Source: Campylorhamphus procurvoides
Lineage: Eukaryota; Chordata; Aves; Passeriformes; Dendrocolaptidae
Direction of reading: 5' to 3'
DNA length: 64,000 nt
NCBI GenBank assembly: GCA_013396655.1
Contig: WBMV01001031.1
Span: 635,053-699,052 of the forward strand
Position 1 is the first letter of the stretch, and every line of letters starts with the position of its first letter. Both the position numbers and the translations under genes were made by a program. Shown here one piece after another: positions 22,481 through 34,780 of the stretch. The notes under the pieces were generated by a model that searched no databases, was not told the DNA's origin, and was given only the letters and a program-made list of their open reading frames with translations.

Positions 22481-22580
22481 ATCACACAACCATTAAGGTT
22501 GTAAAAGACCCCCAAAATCATCAAATCCAACTTTTGACAGAGTTCCACCATGGCCACCAAACCAAATTCTCTAAAGTAAG
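22481..22580 (-). mobile_element. Old CR1 fragment, type C
   Basis: ATCACACAACCATTAAGG, TTGTAAAAGACCCCC and ATCATCAAATCCAAC are a diverged antisense type C end, followed by ACCATGGCCACCAAACC. Confidence 0.8.
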
Positions 22581-23828
22581 AATTTCTTGCAAATATCTTG
22601 GCTGTTCTGCAGATTTCCTTGGATAAATGATAACCAAAGCACCTTCTCTTTAAACCCCAGACTTTAACCATATCTATCAGCAGTCATGCAGTGATGAGAG
22701 GGATCATGAACAGCCACGCTGAGATAAAGCTGAAGAAATTAGTCCCATTAGCAGAGCTGTAATGCAGGCATCTATCCTTGTAGGAAACACAAGGTAGTTA
22801 CACACTATAGCATTGCTGTTCTAGGCAGCACTGACATGGGTGTAGAGAAATGGAGAGAGCACTCTTGTTCAGTTTTGGGAAGGTCTCAGGAAAGGACAAA
22901 AATGTCTGTGTCACGAAGGTCACATTAAAGAGCATCATTAGTAGCTCACTTGGCCTTTGCTTCATAGGTCAATTCTGTGAATGGAATTTCCTTCAGCATT
23001 AAATAGTTTTGTTCGCTGGAGTTAAAAAAACCTTTTCACCGAGAAGTAAAAAGAAACAAAGAAAGCCAGTGCTTTTCTCATGGGTGCAGGAAGGTGACAA
23101 AGACCCACAGCTAATTTGGGGGCTCCTCTCCTCATCTGAAAGGCTGATTTCAAGTGAGGGAAATGTCTTGCTCCAGACCAGCAGGTCTGGGGGACTCTGG
23201 CCCAGTGGGCAGGGGACAATCTCATTTGTCCAGTCCTCTCCTAATTGCTAATCATGGCAGAGCTGAGAATGCTTTGAGGGCATCCCAAAATCCCTCCAGC
23301 AGGTGGGGTCTCCCCAGCTGTGTTCTCTGCCCAACCACAAGGAAACAAGTAGGAATATTTTGAGCACAAGCCAAAAATAACATGAGAAGTCTCCTCAAAG
23401 AGACTCCAACCACAATTTCTTACTCTGCTCCAACCCAACCTGTTCTGTTCCTACTTATCCCCACGGCAGCACTGAACCCCAGTGAAATCCTCATGGCACT
23501 TTTGCACTTATTAAATTAGATAAGCTTGTCAAAGATTCATTCTGGAGCCAGAACAGACCATTATGGGCTGTTTGAGCTCCTGCATCACATGGGCTCTACG
23601 TTTCACCAAGTGATTCCCACATGCAGAACATGGGACATACAACTGAAGGTTTGTAAGAACATATTTTAAAGAAAGTAGTCAAAGTTCCCCATGAAAAGGT
23701 CAGTTACCTCCTGCAGGTGGATGATGGATGGGACCTCACAGAATAAATACACATAGAAATTTGTTGGTACCAAAATACTCCTCAGGTTGTGTTTTTCATT
23801 ACACGGTGCCTTTGCCCACTGTAAGATT
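22581..23828. other. Unique non-coding DNA
   Basis: No repeat or exon recognised. Confidence 0.5.
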
Positions 23829-24103
23829 TGACAGGATGAGGTGGAATGGCCCTAAACTGCCAGAGGGCAGGGATGGATGGGATATTGGGGAGGAATTGTT
23901 GCCTGAGAGGGGGGGCAGGCCCTGGCACAGGGTGCCCAGAGAAGCTGTGGCTGCCCCTGGATCCCTGGGAGTGTCCAAGGCCAGGCTGGATGGGGCTTGG
24001 AGCACCCTGGGCTGGTGGGAGGTGTCCCTGCCCATGGCAGGGGTAGAATGGGATGGGCTTTAAGGTCCCTTCCAACCCAAACCAGTCTGTGACTCTCTGA
24101 TGA
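23829..24103 (+). mobile_element. CR1 LINE fragment, type A 3' end
   Basis: Sense copy: CTGCCAGAGGGCAGGGATGG, GGGATATTGGGGAGGAATTG, the GCTGTGGCTGCCCCTGG body and the CCATGGCAGGGG box. Ends CCTTCCAACCCAAACCAG and a TCTGTGACTCTCTGATG tail. Confidence 0.95.
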
Positions 24104-24276
24104 AAAACCAAGTGCAAACACAGCCCTGGAGAAGGAAATCTGCCTGTCCTGCCCAAATGCTTCTTTTCCCCTAATCCATGTGAGAAAATTCTATGGAAAC
24201 CAAAAGATAATTCTTGAACAGCAGCAAACCACCTAAACAGAGAGACTGTAGAACCAGGAAATACTCCTTTTCTTTC

Positions 24277-24360
24277 AATCACAGAATCAATAAGGTTAGG
24301 AAAACCTTGGAGACCATCGAGTCCAACTGCTCTGCCACCATTAATCTTGTCCCCATGTGC
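24277..24360 (-). mobile_element. Short CR1 fragment, type C
   Basis: AATCACAGAATCAATAAGG, TTAGGAAAACCTTGGAGACC and ATCGAGTCCAACTGC: antisense type C tail, about 85 bp. Confidence 0.88.
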
Positions 24361-24580
24361 AGTTTTGCTGGAGATTTTCCCATCGCTTAACCAAAGAATC
24401 CACAGCCACTTCATGCCCCTGACAAGGAATGTATTTCATCTCCAAGCACTCACTCCTTCAGAACCCAACCAGCCTATGAGCCAACATTATCCAGTGTGTG
24501 CTGAAAAAGCTGGAATTACAGCAGGAATGTGACTTGCAAAAGGCACAGCAGGCTCATCACTGCAATTGTTGGAAGGTTAG

Positions 24581-24797
24581 ATGGGATCTCAGGAGAAGGT
24601 TCTTCCCCCAGAGGGTGGTGGGCACTGCCCAGGCTCCCCAGGGCAGTGGGCACAGCCCCAAGGCTGCCAGAGCTGCAGGAGGGTTTGGATGATGGGACAG
24701 GGACAGGGTGGGATTGTTGGGGGATCCTGGGCAGGACCAGGGGTTGGACTGGATGGTCCTTGTGGGTCCCTTCCAGCTCAAAAAATTCTGTGATTAA
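24581..24797 (+). mobile_element. CR1 LINE fragment, type B 3' end
   Basis: GGGATCTCAGGAGAAGG, the CCCCCAGAGGGTGGTGGGC block, GGTTGGACTGGATGGTCC and CCCTTCCAGCTC. Ends in a TTCTGTGATT octamer tail. Confidence 0.95.
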
Positions 24798-26633
24798 TGA
24801 AAAACCCAAAATAATAATAAAAAAAAACATTGCCAGTAAAACCCCACCTGAAAGAGTCTTGAGAAGGGAAGGGCAGGGCAGTTCCTCTCCGAGTGGGATG
24901 CAGATACAGGAACATCCAGTAAAACCCCTCCAGGTGCAATCCAGGCACCATTGCAGTGTTACTTGGGATGTAAGCAGCCTCAACTCTCTAAAAGCCTCTG
25001 GTGAAATAGGGAGAAGGACTCAAAAATACTTAAATTAGACACTCCAAAGGAGATTGAGAACCCTTTTACTCTTCTTTTTGTCTTGGATGTGAAATAGCAC
25101 ATTTTTAGGGACAAAGACAGTCCCTGAGAAGGTCCCCATTATACAGCGGGGCTGATGACAAAATGCCCATCATTACTTATTTAGATGGTGCTGAGGCTGA
25201 GTGGGCTGTTAGCACTTATTCTTTCCCAAGAAAAATACAGCAGTTCTTGGGAAACCCTTCGTGGAACAGGAGCAGAAAGAGAATCACATAAAAGAGAAGA
25301 GGGAGAGAGGGAGAGAGGGAAAGGGAAATGGAAAGAGAAAGGAAGAGGGCAAGGTAAGATGTCCCAAAGATAATTACTCAGAGTGAAAATTAGTTGCAAA
25401 ACCTAAATGGAGACATGGATGTTGTTCCCCTCCACTCAATAGCTTTGTTATAGAATAAATCACTGAAGCTCTGCTCTCCCCAGGCTGCTGGAAACCATGA
25501 TCCATAAATCCTTAGGGATTAAAAACCGCCTGAAAGCTGTGTGTGCTCTTTGCTTGATTGGGCTATTTATGCCACTGTTCTCATCATCAGTTTCCTCAAG
25601 TGGTGAACCAAAGAGCAGAGCAGGAAAGAGGCAGGTGCAGGTGGGTGGTTCCACTGGAACTGCACCAACCTCTGCAAACAACAAGCAATGTTCCACGTGG
25701 GTGTGAGGGACAGAAAAGGGGGGGATAAAAACCACTTCCCAGCTTAGGGTCAGGAATTAATGACCCCAGAAAAGGTGGCTCAGTCCCAGAGTGACCAGTG
25801 CCACCATTCCCAGAGGGTGACCCAAGATATCTCTGCTGGAGAGTCCCATGGCCCCCTCAGGGTGCCCCACCCCACAGGAGAAACACTGAGTTTGAAATTA
25901 AACCCTTAAAATTTATGTGTTCTGTTCTTCCAGTAGAATAATGGTGCTGAAATCAACTGGAAAAAATACATCAATTTTCCAAATTCAAGAGGAAAAGTTA
26001 AAGCTTTTCTTTACACGAAATGTGCTTTACCATAAACTGGGTGGCTGCGTGTTCCCAGGGACAAACAGACTGTGCTCAATTGAGCTGACACAGGAGGTTT
26101 TAGAGAGATAATAAAGGGAACTATGAAGAAAAATAAAAGATAGATCCTTGCTGGCATCAATCAAAAAACCTTGAAGAGGCCAAAAGAAAAGCCAAGCCCA
26201 CCAATCCGAAGTTTGAAAGAAGAGAGAAAAATATAATTCAATTATGCAATCAAAGATCACTGAACAATCCAAAAGCCATAAAAACAGGGGCTGAAGTATT
26301 GAAATAGATAAATCTGGAATAACAGCAAAGACAACGAGCTCAGGAAAGACAACACAAGTGAAAAGTAATTACAGGGGTAGAACTGAACAGTTTATGAATG
26401 AACTCCGTGGGTCTCAATAGCTGGATTTTTGCAGGAACATTTTCTTCTCAAGAAGTGAAAAGTACAAAAAGAAAAAGGCAGTGAAATAACAAGGAGGTTA
26501 TTTTGGGTATAAAAAGACTGCTGTCAGCATGTGAATGGGAGATGTACCTGATGGGAAGGAGCTTTAAGCATGAAGAGGGAAAGGGAAAGGACAGTTAAGA
26601 GTCATACTGGGAATTAGGAGAATTAGGAGAAGG
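24798..26633. other. AT-rich unique DNA
   Basis: Contains the purine tract 25291-25354. No gene or interspersed repeat recognised. Confidence 0.5.
25291..25354. repeat. Polypurine tract (GA-rich)
   Basis: About 64 bases nearly all A or G, with GAGGGAGAGAGG-type imperfect repeats and a single T. Such tracts can adopt triplex (H-DNA) form; function unknown. Confidence 0.85.
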
Positions 26634-26668
26634 AGAAGGTCCCTTCCAACCCAAACCATTCCATGAGT
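26634..26668 (+). mobile_element. CR1 3' tail only, type A
   Basis: GGTCCCTTCCAACCCAAACC followed by ATTCCATGAGTCC: the last roughly 35 bp of a sense copy. An extreme 5' truncation or a remnant cut by later events. Confidence 0.75.
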
Positions 26669-26746
26669 CCCTGTGTGTCCCCCTGGGATCCTGGACAGCC
26701 CTGCCCGGTGCTGTGGCCAGCAGAGAAGCTGCAGGGCATGGAGGGG

Positions 26747-26918
26747 TCACAGAATCCCAGAGTCCCTGAGGCTGGCAAAGCCCTCCCAGCCCACAGAGCC
26801 CACCCTGTGCCCGATGCCCACCTTGTCCCCCAGCCCAGAGCTCTGAGTGCCACGGCCAGTCCTGCCTTGGGCACCTCCAGGGCTGGGCACTCCAACCCTC
26901 CTGGGCAGCCCCTTCCAA
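26747..26918 (-). mobile_element. CR1 LINE fragment, type D 3' end
   Basis: TCACAGAATCCCAGAGTCCC, GAGGCTGGCAAAGCCCTCCC, then the GTGCCCGATGCCCACCTTG and GCCACGGCCAGTCCTGCC blocks. It is identical by eye to the 14366 copy over about 90 bases. Confidence 0.93.
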
Positions 26919-28120
26919 CATGTCAAGCTGCACCAAAGAAGCAAAGGACTCTTTTCAGGTGACTCACAGAGCCTCTGCTGATGTCCCAGCCCTGACACAA
27001 GGTTGTCCATTCCACAGCTCAGCAACCCCCACCCTCACATCCCACGGGTCCCCTCTACATTTCCCAGCTCATCCTGTGGCCTCAACATCCTTCCACTCCA
27101 GCCCTGCTCCATGGGAAAGTGAACCAGGATTTTTGTCCTTCCATAATTAGATGTCAAAGCAAGAAAGGCAACTTCCTCAGAAAATTCCAGGCCAGTTGAC
27201 ATCAGGCTGGGCTAAAGAACACACGGCTGGGAAAGGAAAAATCCCCTGAATGTGAAGTCAGTGACTTACCAGTAATGGTGCATCAGCCCCCCTCAGAGAC
27301 AATGTCATGCACACAAATCCACATTTTCCAGGGTTGTGTCATGATACTGAGCCTCTGGAAGGCTGTTCAAATAGAAAACACATGTTTCATTCATGAAGCA
27401 AAAACCAGTCAGCTGGTCTGAACTGTTGGGATCAAAAAATCACCTTTGCCAGGCAAGAACACCAGGTTGTGTCTTATGAGCTTCAAACCATCTACTAAAG
27501 CAGAAACTTTTCACATTCAGGGCCATGGATATCTTGCTATGCCAGATAACTTGAAGCAATTCTCAGTTGTTAAATTTAATTTCCCATCAATAAATATAAT
27601 TATCTAATTCAATTCCTGGTTCTTAATAAAAATGGGTTCCAGCGTCATTATAGCCCCAATCTCCAATATCTGAGGCTCGGCAGGATTATGGGCTGTGCAA
27701 ATACAATTTCTGCAAGCAGATGGATTTCACTTGCAGATGGAGAAACACAAATTGGTATTAGCAGTCTCAAACACCTACAACCTTAAAAAAGATAACCAAT
27801 AAAATCACTGGGTTTTTTTTTTCTCTGTCACACTGAAGACAAACCAAATCCATGAGTGTGCTCTCTTTAATTTGACTAGGCTTAGCATGCTCCCTTTCAG
27901 GAATTTAATTATCTAAAATACATGCCCACCAGAAAAATTAGGAGTGTCCTCGAGGTTATTTGACACTCTGCAAACACTGAAGCTTTTTCTTGCAAGGGAA
28001 AATTACTGCTATGAATAATTGTGCAGATTTTAATGAACCCACTTGACCACAGCTCTGACAGTTGTGAGATGAATGATTTTTTATAATATATTTGTATGTC
28101 AAAATGGTGTTATGCAAAAT
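26919..28120. other. AT-rich unique DNA
   Basis: Candidate regulatory block 27520-27740 lies here. Nothing else recognised. Confidence 0.5.
27520..27740. promoter_or_regulatory. Candidate conserved non-coding element
   Basis: Unique AT-rich sequence with ATAATTATCTAATTC, GATAACTTG and AGCGTCATTATAG motifs and two retained CpGs. The balanced, repeat-free composition is typical of vertebrate enhancers. Inference only. Confidence 0.3.
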
Positions 28121-28356
28121 AGCCTCAAGTTGTGTCAGGGGAGGTTTAGATTGCATAAAAGGAAAAATTTCTTCATGGAAATTGTTGTCAAGCCCTGAAT
28201 AGGCTGCCCAGGGCAGTGGTGGAGACCCATCCCTGGGGGTGTTCTGGATGTGGCACCAGAGAACATGGACAGTGCTGGACATGTGGTGGTGCTGGGTGAG
28301 GGTTGGACTTGGTGATCTTAGAGGGCTTTTCCAACCTTAATGATTCCATGATTCCA
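28121..28356 (+). mobile_element. CR1 LINE fragment, type C 3' end
   Basis: AGCCTCAAGTTGTGTCAGGG, GGTTTAGATTGCATAAAAGG, ATAGGCTGCCCAGGGCAGTG, then GGTTGGACTTGGTGATCTTA and CTTTTCCAACCTTAATG. Ends in the octamer tail ATTCCATGATTCC. Confidence 0.96.
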
Positions 28357-28470
28357 GGAAAAGCATCCTTGATGCCCCTTTGCTGACAGACATGATCATG
28401 GCATGCACAGCAGGTCCATTATGGCTTTCCTGCCACCAGATGCTCCACTGCCTTACAGGGTTCAGTATCA

Positions 28471-28800
28471 GAGAATCCCAAAATGGCCTGGGTTGGGATG
28501 GACCCCAAAGCCCATCCAGTGCCACCCCTGCCATGGGCAGGGACACCTCCCACCAGCCCAGGGTGCTCCAAGCCCTGTCCAACCTGGCCTTGGACACTCC
28601 CAGGGATCCAGGGGCAGCCACAGCTTCTCTGCCCACCCTGTGCCAGGGCCTGCCCACCCTCCCAGCCACCAATTCCTTCCCAATATCCCATCCATCCCTG
28701 CCCTCTGGCAGTGGGAAGCCATTCCCTGTGTCCTGTCCCTCCATCCCTTGTCCAAAGTCCCTCTCCTGGAGCCTCTGCAGAGTATCCAAGTGACCCCTCC
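28471..28800 (-). mobile_element. CR1 LINE fragment, type A 3' end
   Basis: AGAGAATCCCAAAATGGCC, GGTTGGGATGGACCCC, the complete box and body, CCAATATCCCATCCATCCC, CTGGCAGTGGGAAGCC and CCATCCCTTGTCCAAAGTCC. About 330 bp. The right end is approximate. Confidence 0.95.
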
Positions 28801-29749
28801 AGGAACTGATCTCGCACATCAGCTTGGGAATTGTGCAGAAACTCAGGGAAAGAACGACTGAAAGGCTTTGACCCAGCAATAGGTTAACAATGCAGCCCTG
28901 CCAGAGGCTGCCACTTCCAATCCCAACCATTCCTGGGAACCAGGAGAGCAGGAGAAAAGGAAAAAAAGTGGCCATGAAGAGACCTTAAAAAAAACTAAAA
29001 AAGGAGAAAAATACACAGAATACAAATCAGAGCTGAACCACAGCTGGTGTGGAGCTTTTAATTGTTTTAAGGGAAGCAAATTCCCCTGGGCTTGGAAGAT
29101 GGGCCAGCTTGAGGTTTGGAGTCATTTACCAAGTATATTGTTCTGAGGTGCCTTGAGGCAAAATCCCTTCTCTGTTTGCTTGGCTTTTTCTCTTTTTAAT
29201 ATAATTTAGCTGTGGGAAGCATCATTCCAGCCAGCCTTCCTCTTCAAATCTGCCTGTATCTCTGGCCAGGAGGCAGCTCTGATGGAGGGCAGGGCAGGGA
29301 CTGAGGGCAGGGGACTGAGCAGGAGCAGCCCCAGCACACCAGGAACCTCAACTGCAGGACCTGCAGCTCCCCAGGCTCCAGCCTCTGGTCCTGCCCGTGC
29401 ATTTGCCAGCTCAACAAAAGTAGCATTTGCTCATTTTCCATCACAGGGAGGCACTGGAGCTCAATGTGGAGCTCCAGGGGGAGTTATGGCAGTGAGGAAG
29501 GACATAACTGCACATTTGGGCATCCAAAGTCTAAAGAGAACAGCCTTTTTACCTCCCTGCTCTCTCTGCACAGACACAGACCCCTTCACCCACTCCCTCC
29601 CTCTTCCCAGTCCCTGGACCCGTGGCCCAGGTTTGCACTTGGAAAATCAGGCACCTTCTGCCTTCATTATTGTATGGCTGGGATGACCCCAGGAGAAAAG
29701 ATGAGTTTTATAGGAGTGCAGGGCATCTCTCCTGGAATTATTTCTGAAA
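28801..29749. other. Unique non-coding DNA
   Basis: No repeat or gene recognised. A 134-codon plus frame (29282-29686) is proline-, serine- and glycine-rich with no domain. Confidence 0.5.
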
Positions 29750-29952
29750 CCACAGAAAGATGGAACCATTTAGGTTGGAAAAGACCTTCAAGCTCATGAA
29801 GTTCAACCAGCACCACCACACCATGTCCCCAAATGCCATATCCATGTGTTCCTTGAACACTTCCATGAAGAAATTTTTCCCAGTATCCAACCTAAAACTC
29901 CCCTGGCACAGCCTGAGGTTGTTTCCTCTCGTCCTGTCACTTGTTGCCTAGG
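29750..29952 (-). mobile_element. CR1 LINE fragment, type C
   Basis: CCACAGAAAGATGGAACC, TTTAGGTTGGAAAAGACCTTC, the CATGTCCCCAAATGCC block, TTCCTTGAACACTTCC, CCCAGTATCCAACCTAAAAC and CTCTCGTCCTGTCACTTG. Confidence 0.93.
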
Positions 29953-32075
29953 ACAATCTTGGGTCCCTGGAGCCAAACTGAATTCTTGCAACACCAGTAA
30001 CCCAGAAGTTCCTCAGGTGCCACCACAGAACAGGCTAGAAACTGGCATTTTATAGAGAAATAACCCCCAAACTTGTGTAAACTCCAGAAACACCTTGGCT
30101 AAAACTCTGGGAACTCCGAGGACAGGAACAAACTGCAGTTCTTCTCTGGCTCTGAGGGTCCTGTGCAAAGCTCCTGGTGCCATTCCCAGCCTGCCAAGGT
30201 TACCCCAAACCAGCCCTGCCATCTCTCCTGCTCCTTCACGAGGCTTTCCACTATAAATGAATAGGTATGTGAGGTGCTATTTTGCACTCTCTGGACAGAA
30301 AAGTTCAATGTGATCATTCTCCAGTGAATGGGAAGGGTGTAGAGATAACCCTCAGTGTCCTCCTGACCAGGATTAGTAGAAAAGACAGTGAAAACCAGGA
30401 GTGAACACCTGCACAGGACTGACCCAGTGGCTTTGGAAAGGGAAAAATCTCCTTTACAAACCTGCAGCTGCCAACAGGCACATGGAAAAGGCAGATCCAG
30501 GCTCTGTAGGGAATCACAGAGTATGTGTATGTTGTGCATACACAGAAACGTTTCTCTCTTTCATCACCCACTCTCTTTGTTGATAGGGGCTCTGGGGGCT
30601 CCGTGCCATAAATTAATAAATTAATACACATTAAGCAAAGCAAGCAATTTCTGGAGTTTCCAGCAGCAGGGCCAGCCCCTCCCTTTACCTTCAGCCATCC
30701 TTCTTACAAAGAGACAAACCAGTGGCTCAGTTTGGGATGTGTCCATCAAATGCTGAGTCTGAGCTCTTCCAAGATGCCTTGTACAATCTTCATGCAAAAG
30801 CCTTCCTTGACAAGTTCCTAATTTACCCAACACTCATTTTATCTTGTGCTGGCATGACAGCACCTTGTTTATTTGGCACAAGAGACTATTTTTCATGGGA
30901 AAGTTGATGGACCTCTTTTTTCTTTTTCTTCTTTTACTTTTCTCTGTCTTTTTCTTTTCTGCAATTTACTCTTCGAAGATAACACCACTGGCAACCAAGA
31001 AATCCATGTGAACTCTGACAGAGTCACACCTACCCCTCCCCAGCCACTCTGCAGGGTCCATATAAATGAGGTGCTTCACTCAGTGAACAGATTGAACAGC
31101 CAGTTTGGAACCTGTGCACAAAAACCTGCAAATGCAGTGATTTCTTTTTTAGATGCAACCAAGTCTCAGTCTTCTGATACTGTAGAAATATTACTCTCTG
31201 AATTGTCTCACTCTACATAAGTTCCTTATTCACAGCACTCCTGACTTGGTTGGTATTAGCTCAGGAAATTTAAACATCTGCCTAATTAGGTTTGGCTTCA
31301 GCTCTGCTGAATTTACCTGTTCCTAGGGAAAATACTCAATTATTCTGCTCAGAAGTGAATGAGACAAAGAACAAGGCTGGGATTTCATCAGCCTGGGAGC
31401 ACATTTTTAGCAGCCACATGTCTGTGAAGTGACAGACATCAAATGACATTACACATTTCATTCCCCAGTGTGGTGGGGGCGGGTTCAGATCTCCAGGGCT
31501 GGTGGCTTTGGGGACTCTGTTGTAATTCATGTGTCTTGTGGTGTATCAGTGACTCCACCTGGACTGCTGTTATAATCTGTCTCCTCTCCCATTTGTAATC
31601 TCTAAACAAAACCACCTCGTCCCTCACAGCCCCAAAGGAAGGTATTTCTAAGGTTTATGGAACCCAACACCATCTCCAGGTGGCCATTACCTGCTGAGTG
31701 AGGAAATGCCACAACCACTCCCCCAGAAACACCTGCTGAACTCCAGCCACCTGCAAATTCAGGAGATCAAATCTGATGGAGATCACAGGACCAGCATCTC
31801 TGTGTGCTTTACCAGCCACTGATGAGCTTATCCTCCATTACTTCTACTAATCCCACTTTACTCTTCCACTTCAGATATCCTTTAGCAGTTCTACAAGTTA
31901 CTTAAGCACTCCAATTGCTTTCCTTTCAGGGGGTGGTGCTTTGGGTTTTGCCTTCTATTTTTTCCTCAGGAATTTCACTGCACAAGGCACAGCATCCCTG
32001 GAAGGGTCCTGCTGTGAGAGACAGAAATTGCCATTCCCAATCCATCTTCTTGCATCCAGCCCTGGGAACAAAGCA
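29953..32075. other. Unique non-coding DNA with pyrimidine tract
   Basis: Contains a long T/C-rich tract (30911-30961) inside an unassigned 115-codon plus frame (30873-31220). No homologue is recognised for the frame. The rest is unrecognised single-copy DNA. Confidence 0.45.
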
Positions 32076-32225
32076 CAAGGACATGGAGCTGCTGGGGACA
32101 GTCCAGAGGAGGCCACAGAGATGCTCCAAGGGCTGGAGCCCCTCTGCTCTGGGACAGGCTGGGAGAGCTGGGGGGGCTCACCTGGAGAGGAGAAGGCTCT
32201 GGGGAGACCTTGGAGCTCCTTCCAG
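32076..32225 (+). mobile_element. CR1 internal fragment
   Basis: AAGGACATGGAGCTGCTGGG, CAGTCCAGAGGAGGCCACAG, GGGCTGGAGCCCCTCTGC and GGAGAGGAGAAGGCTCTGG are the sense interior of the CR1 3' region. The 3' end is absent, so this is a remnant. Confidence 0.9.
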
Positions 32226-32792
32226 ACAAACTCCAGCCATAAATACCCGAACTTCACTTTTTTTACACAGCATTTCAACCCTGACCTTTTGTTTCTTCTA
32301 AATAGAGCCAATTCCAGCTGCAATTACCTGTGGGAACAAGGCAGGCTGTTTCAGAGCTGCCTCTGGACAGGATAAGTCTATACATGCAAATGTTTAAGTG
32401 CCCAGAACCCGCCTGTTCCACAATTCCAACCCAAAGGAACACCAGAAAAACAGGAAATAAGAGCAACAAATGCTCTCTCCAGTGGCCTGGGCAGCTTCCA
32501 GAGGGTTTCCAAGAGCCCAGGTTGTCCTATGAGAATTCAGAAAATTCCTGATATTTACCATAATCTCTCAGACTGGTATTTTATCTCACCCAATTTTCTG
32601 GGTGTGACTCGGCAGGAAGGGGCAAGAAAACCCTCCCTAAACTCTCCCTGGAGAATGTGGGCACAGAAATGCCCATGAGAAGAGTTTGTACTTATTTGCA
32701 ATACTTATCATGATCCATCTCATGGACAAGGACTGTTCTACATGACAGACCCACATCTTGTAAGCTGATGGGCTATAAAAATAATTTCATGA
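32226..32792. other. Unique non-coding spacer
   Basis: Nothing recognised. Confidence 0.5.
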
Positions 32793-32840
32793 CAGAGTCA
32801 CAGAGTGGTTTGGGTTGGAAGGGACTCCAGTCCCCAGCAC
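32793..32840 (-). mobile_element. CR1 3' tail fragment, type A
   Basis: GAGTCACAGAGTGGTTTGGG followed by TTGGAAGGGACTCCAG: about 48 bp of antisense tail. Confidence 0.85.
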
Positions 32841-34039
32841 TGAAATCTCATTTTCTGTGGATATTTTATCACAGCAAGGACCAGCAAAACAATGCAATCT
32901 GGTCTAAAGCCTGGGAGTGCAGCATGGAAAACACACCAGCATCTGATTTACTCACACAGCCTTAGAAATGTTTTTCACTGCAGCCTTGGCAGACAAACCG
33001 AGAGCTCAACCCAAGATCTCCAGCAGAGCTGTAGAAATAATTGATTTTTCAGTTCAGTAGCCAAATTGGAAAAGTAAATAGTTTGAAATTACCTCAAATG
33101 GGGTTTTTTTGTTGTTTTTCTCGTTGCAGTGAAGCACATGTTGAAGAGAAGCTGCTGCTCCTTCATCCAGCCAGGCCAGGGGGTTTGCCAGGTGACTCCT
33201 GGCTGACCTGCACTGAACACCTCGATTCTTCTGCCCTCCAAATGAAGAGCTCTTCTCACCACCTTGCACTTGGAGGGAGGTTGGTCTCCTTCTCTCCTGC
33301 CCTTGTTTCCATGGGTTTAATCACCTATTTATTCAGAAAGATAATAACCTGATAAAGATAATAAGAAAGGCTTTACAAAACACTTGGATATGCTCGTTTG
33401 AGTATTTTCTTAAAACTAATCAAGTTCAAAATCCCAAGTTTCCTTTTATACACAAGGTCATAAAATGCCTTAAAAATCTCCCAGGAAATTCATGGAAATT
33501 TATTCAGTCTGGGATGAGGGAGTAAATCTCCTTTATGCAATGGATCCTTCCCAAATACTTGTACATGTTAATTAATCCCATTAATTTTACAGGATTGCTT
33601 GCTTGTTTGTTCCTGGATTGTTGCTCCAAAGCAAGCAGCTTTCTGCAATGGAAATGAAACTGGGAAAGCTTCAAAGGAAGGGTTTTACCAACCAACTCTA
33701 AAACCAACACTGAAAACCACAAAACATTTCTTGCTGCATGGAAAGCTCATTTTATTTTTCTCTTCTGGATAATATTATGCAGAATATTAAATAATTATTA
33801 ATGTTATTATGGGTCTGCTGAGGGAGCTACCCTTGTGTTTGAAGTTAACAGGGCAATCAGATAAGTTTCTTATAACTTGGGAATATTACTTTTTCCAGCA
33901 GGAAGTTGTATATCAAGCCTAAGATTGTAGGCTCCAAAGGTTAAAAAAATCCTGTCCTACAATCTGGGGAAAAATAATCGATATAGATTCCTAAATTTTC
34001 CTTATAAATTATTTTATTTATGAGATGAGGATCACTTAC
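32841..34039. other. AT-rich unique DNA
   Basis: No repeat, exon or RNA gene recognised. Confidence 0.5.
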
Positions 34040-34090
34040 AAGTTGGACTTGATGATTTTGGAGACTGTTCCAACCTGAATGATTCTGTGC
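34040..34090 (+). mobile_element. CR1 3' tail only, type C
   Basis: AAGTTGGACTTGATGATTTT, GGAGACTGTTCCAACCTG and AATGATTCTGTGC: roughly the last 50 bp of a sense type C element. Confidence 0.88.
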
Positions 34091-34683
34091 TTGTTTCCTT
34101 TGAAAGCTGAGTTTAAGCTTAAGATTTCCTAGTCCTCACCATTAATCACTTTTCCTGTCTGTAAACACTCACCACTCTCTGGCTCTTACAAAGACACCTT
34201 TGGCTCCCAACCAGAACTACTGGCTCCAACATGGACAACCCCTAAAACAGAGTCATCAGCTGGAAATCCCTGTGTTCCCTCAAGCTGTGTGACCTTCCCA
34301 AGGATCCTGACCCCAGGCACATCAACTGAGAAAATAACAGATGAGGTTATAGGAGAGATTTTCATCTGCTGTTGGACCATACAGGTCAAGTTTCCTAAAT
34401 CCCTGCTCATTTCCTGACCTGGGTTGATTCCTTGCAGCAACTCCCCAGCCTCTGGCATCATATTTGTTCTCAATCTCCATCGACACTCAAAAATTCAAGC
34501 CCAGTTAAAACATCCTCAAGGAAAAGGGGCTATTTAGCTGCACAATTTCTCCTCATTTTTCACTGCTTAACAAACTTTCCCAGGCTCAGCTCCCTCATTG
34601 CTGCTCATTTCCACTTGATAGGTAAATAATCCAGAATCTTTTGACAATTAAATAATTAGCTGTGATTCATAAACATGGTTTTA
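34091..34683. other. Unique non-coding spacer
   Basis: Nothing recognised. Confidence 0.5.
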
Positions 34684-34780
34684 ATGTCCCACCCCTGACA
34701 TGGGCAGGGACACCTTCCACCAGCCCAGGTTGCTCCAAGACCTGCCCAACCTGGCCTTGGACACTCCCAGGGATGGAGTT
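34684..34780 (-). mobile_element. CR1 fragment, type A, lacking its tail
   Basis: CCCACCCCTGACATGGGCAG, CACCTTCCACCAGCCCAGG and CCTGGCCTTGGACACTCCC. The usual antisense tail (CAGAATGGTTTGGGTTGG) is missing on the left, so it is truncated at both ends. Confidence 0.88.

Noticed and set aside
28337..28975. 212-codon minus-strand frame with GWEGGQALAQ-like peptides that recur across the window
   Set aside because: The recurring peptides are translations of CR1 3' ends, not a protein repeat family.
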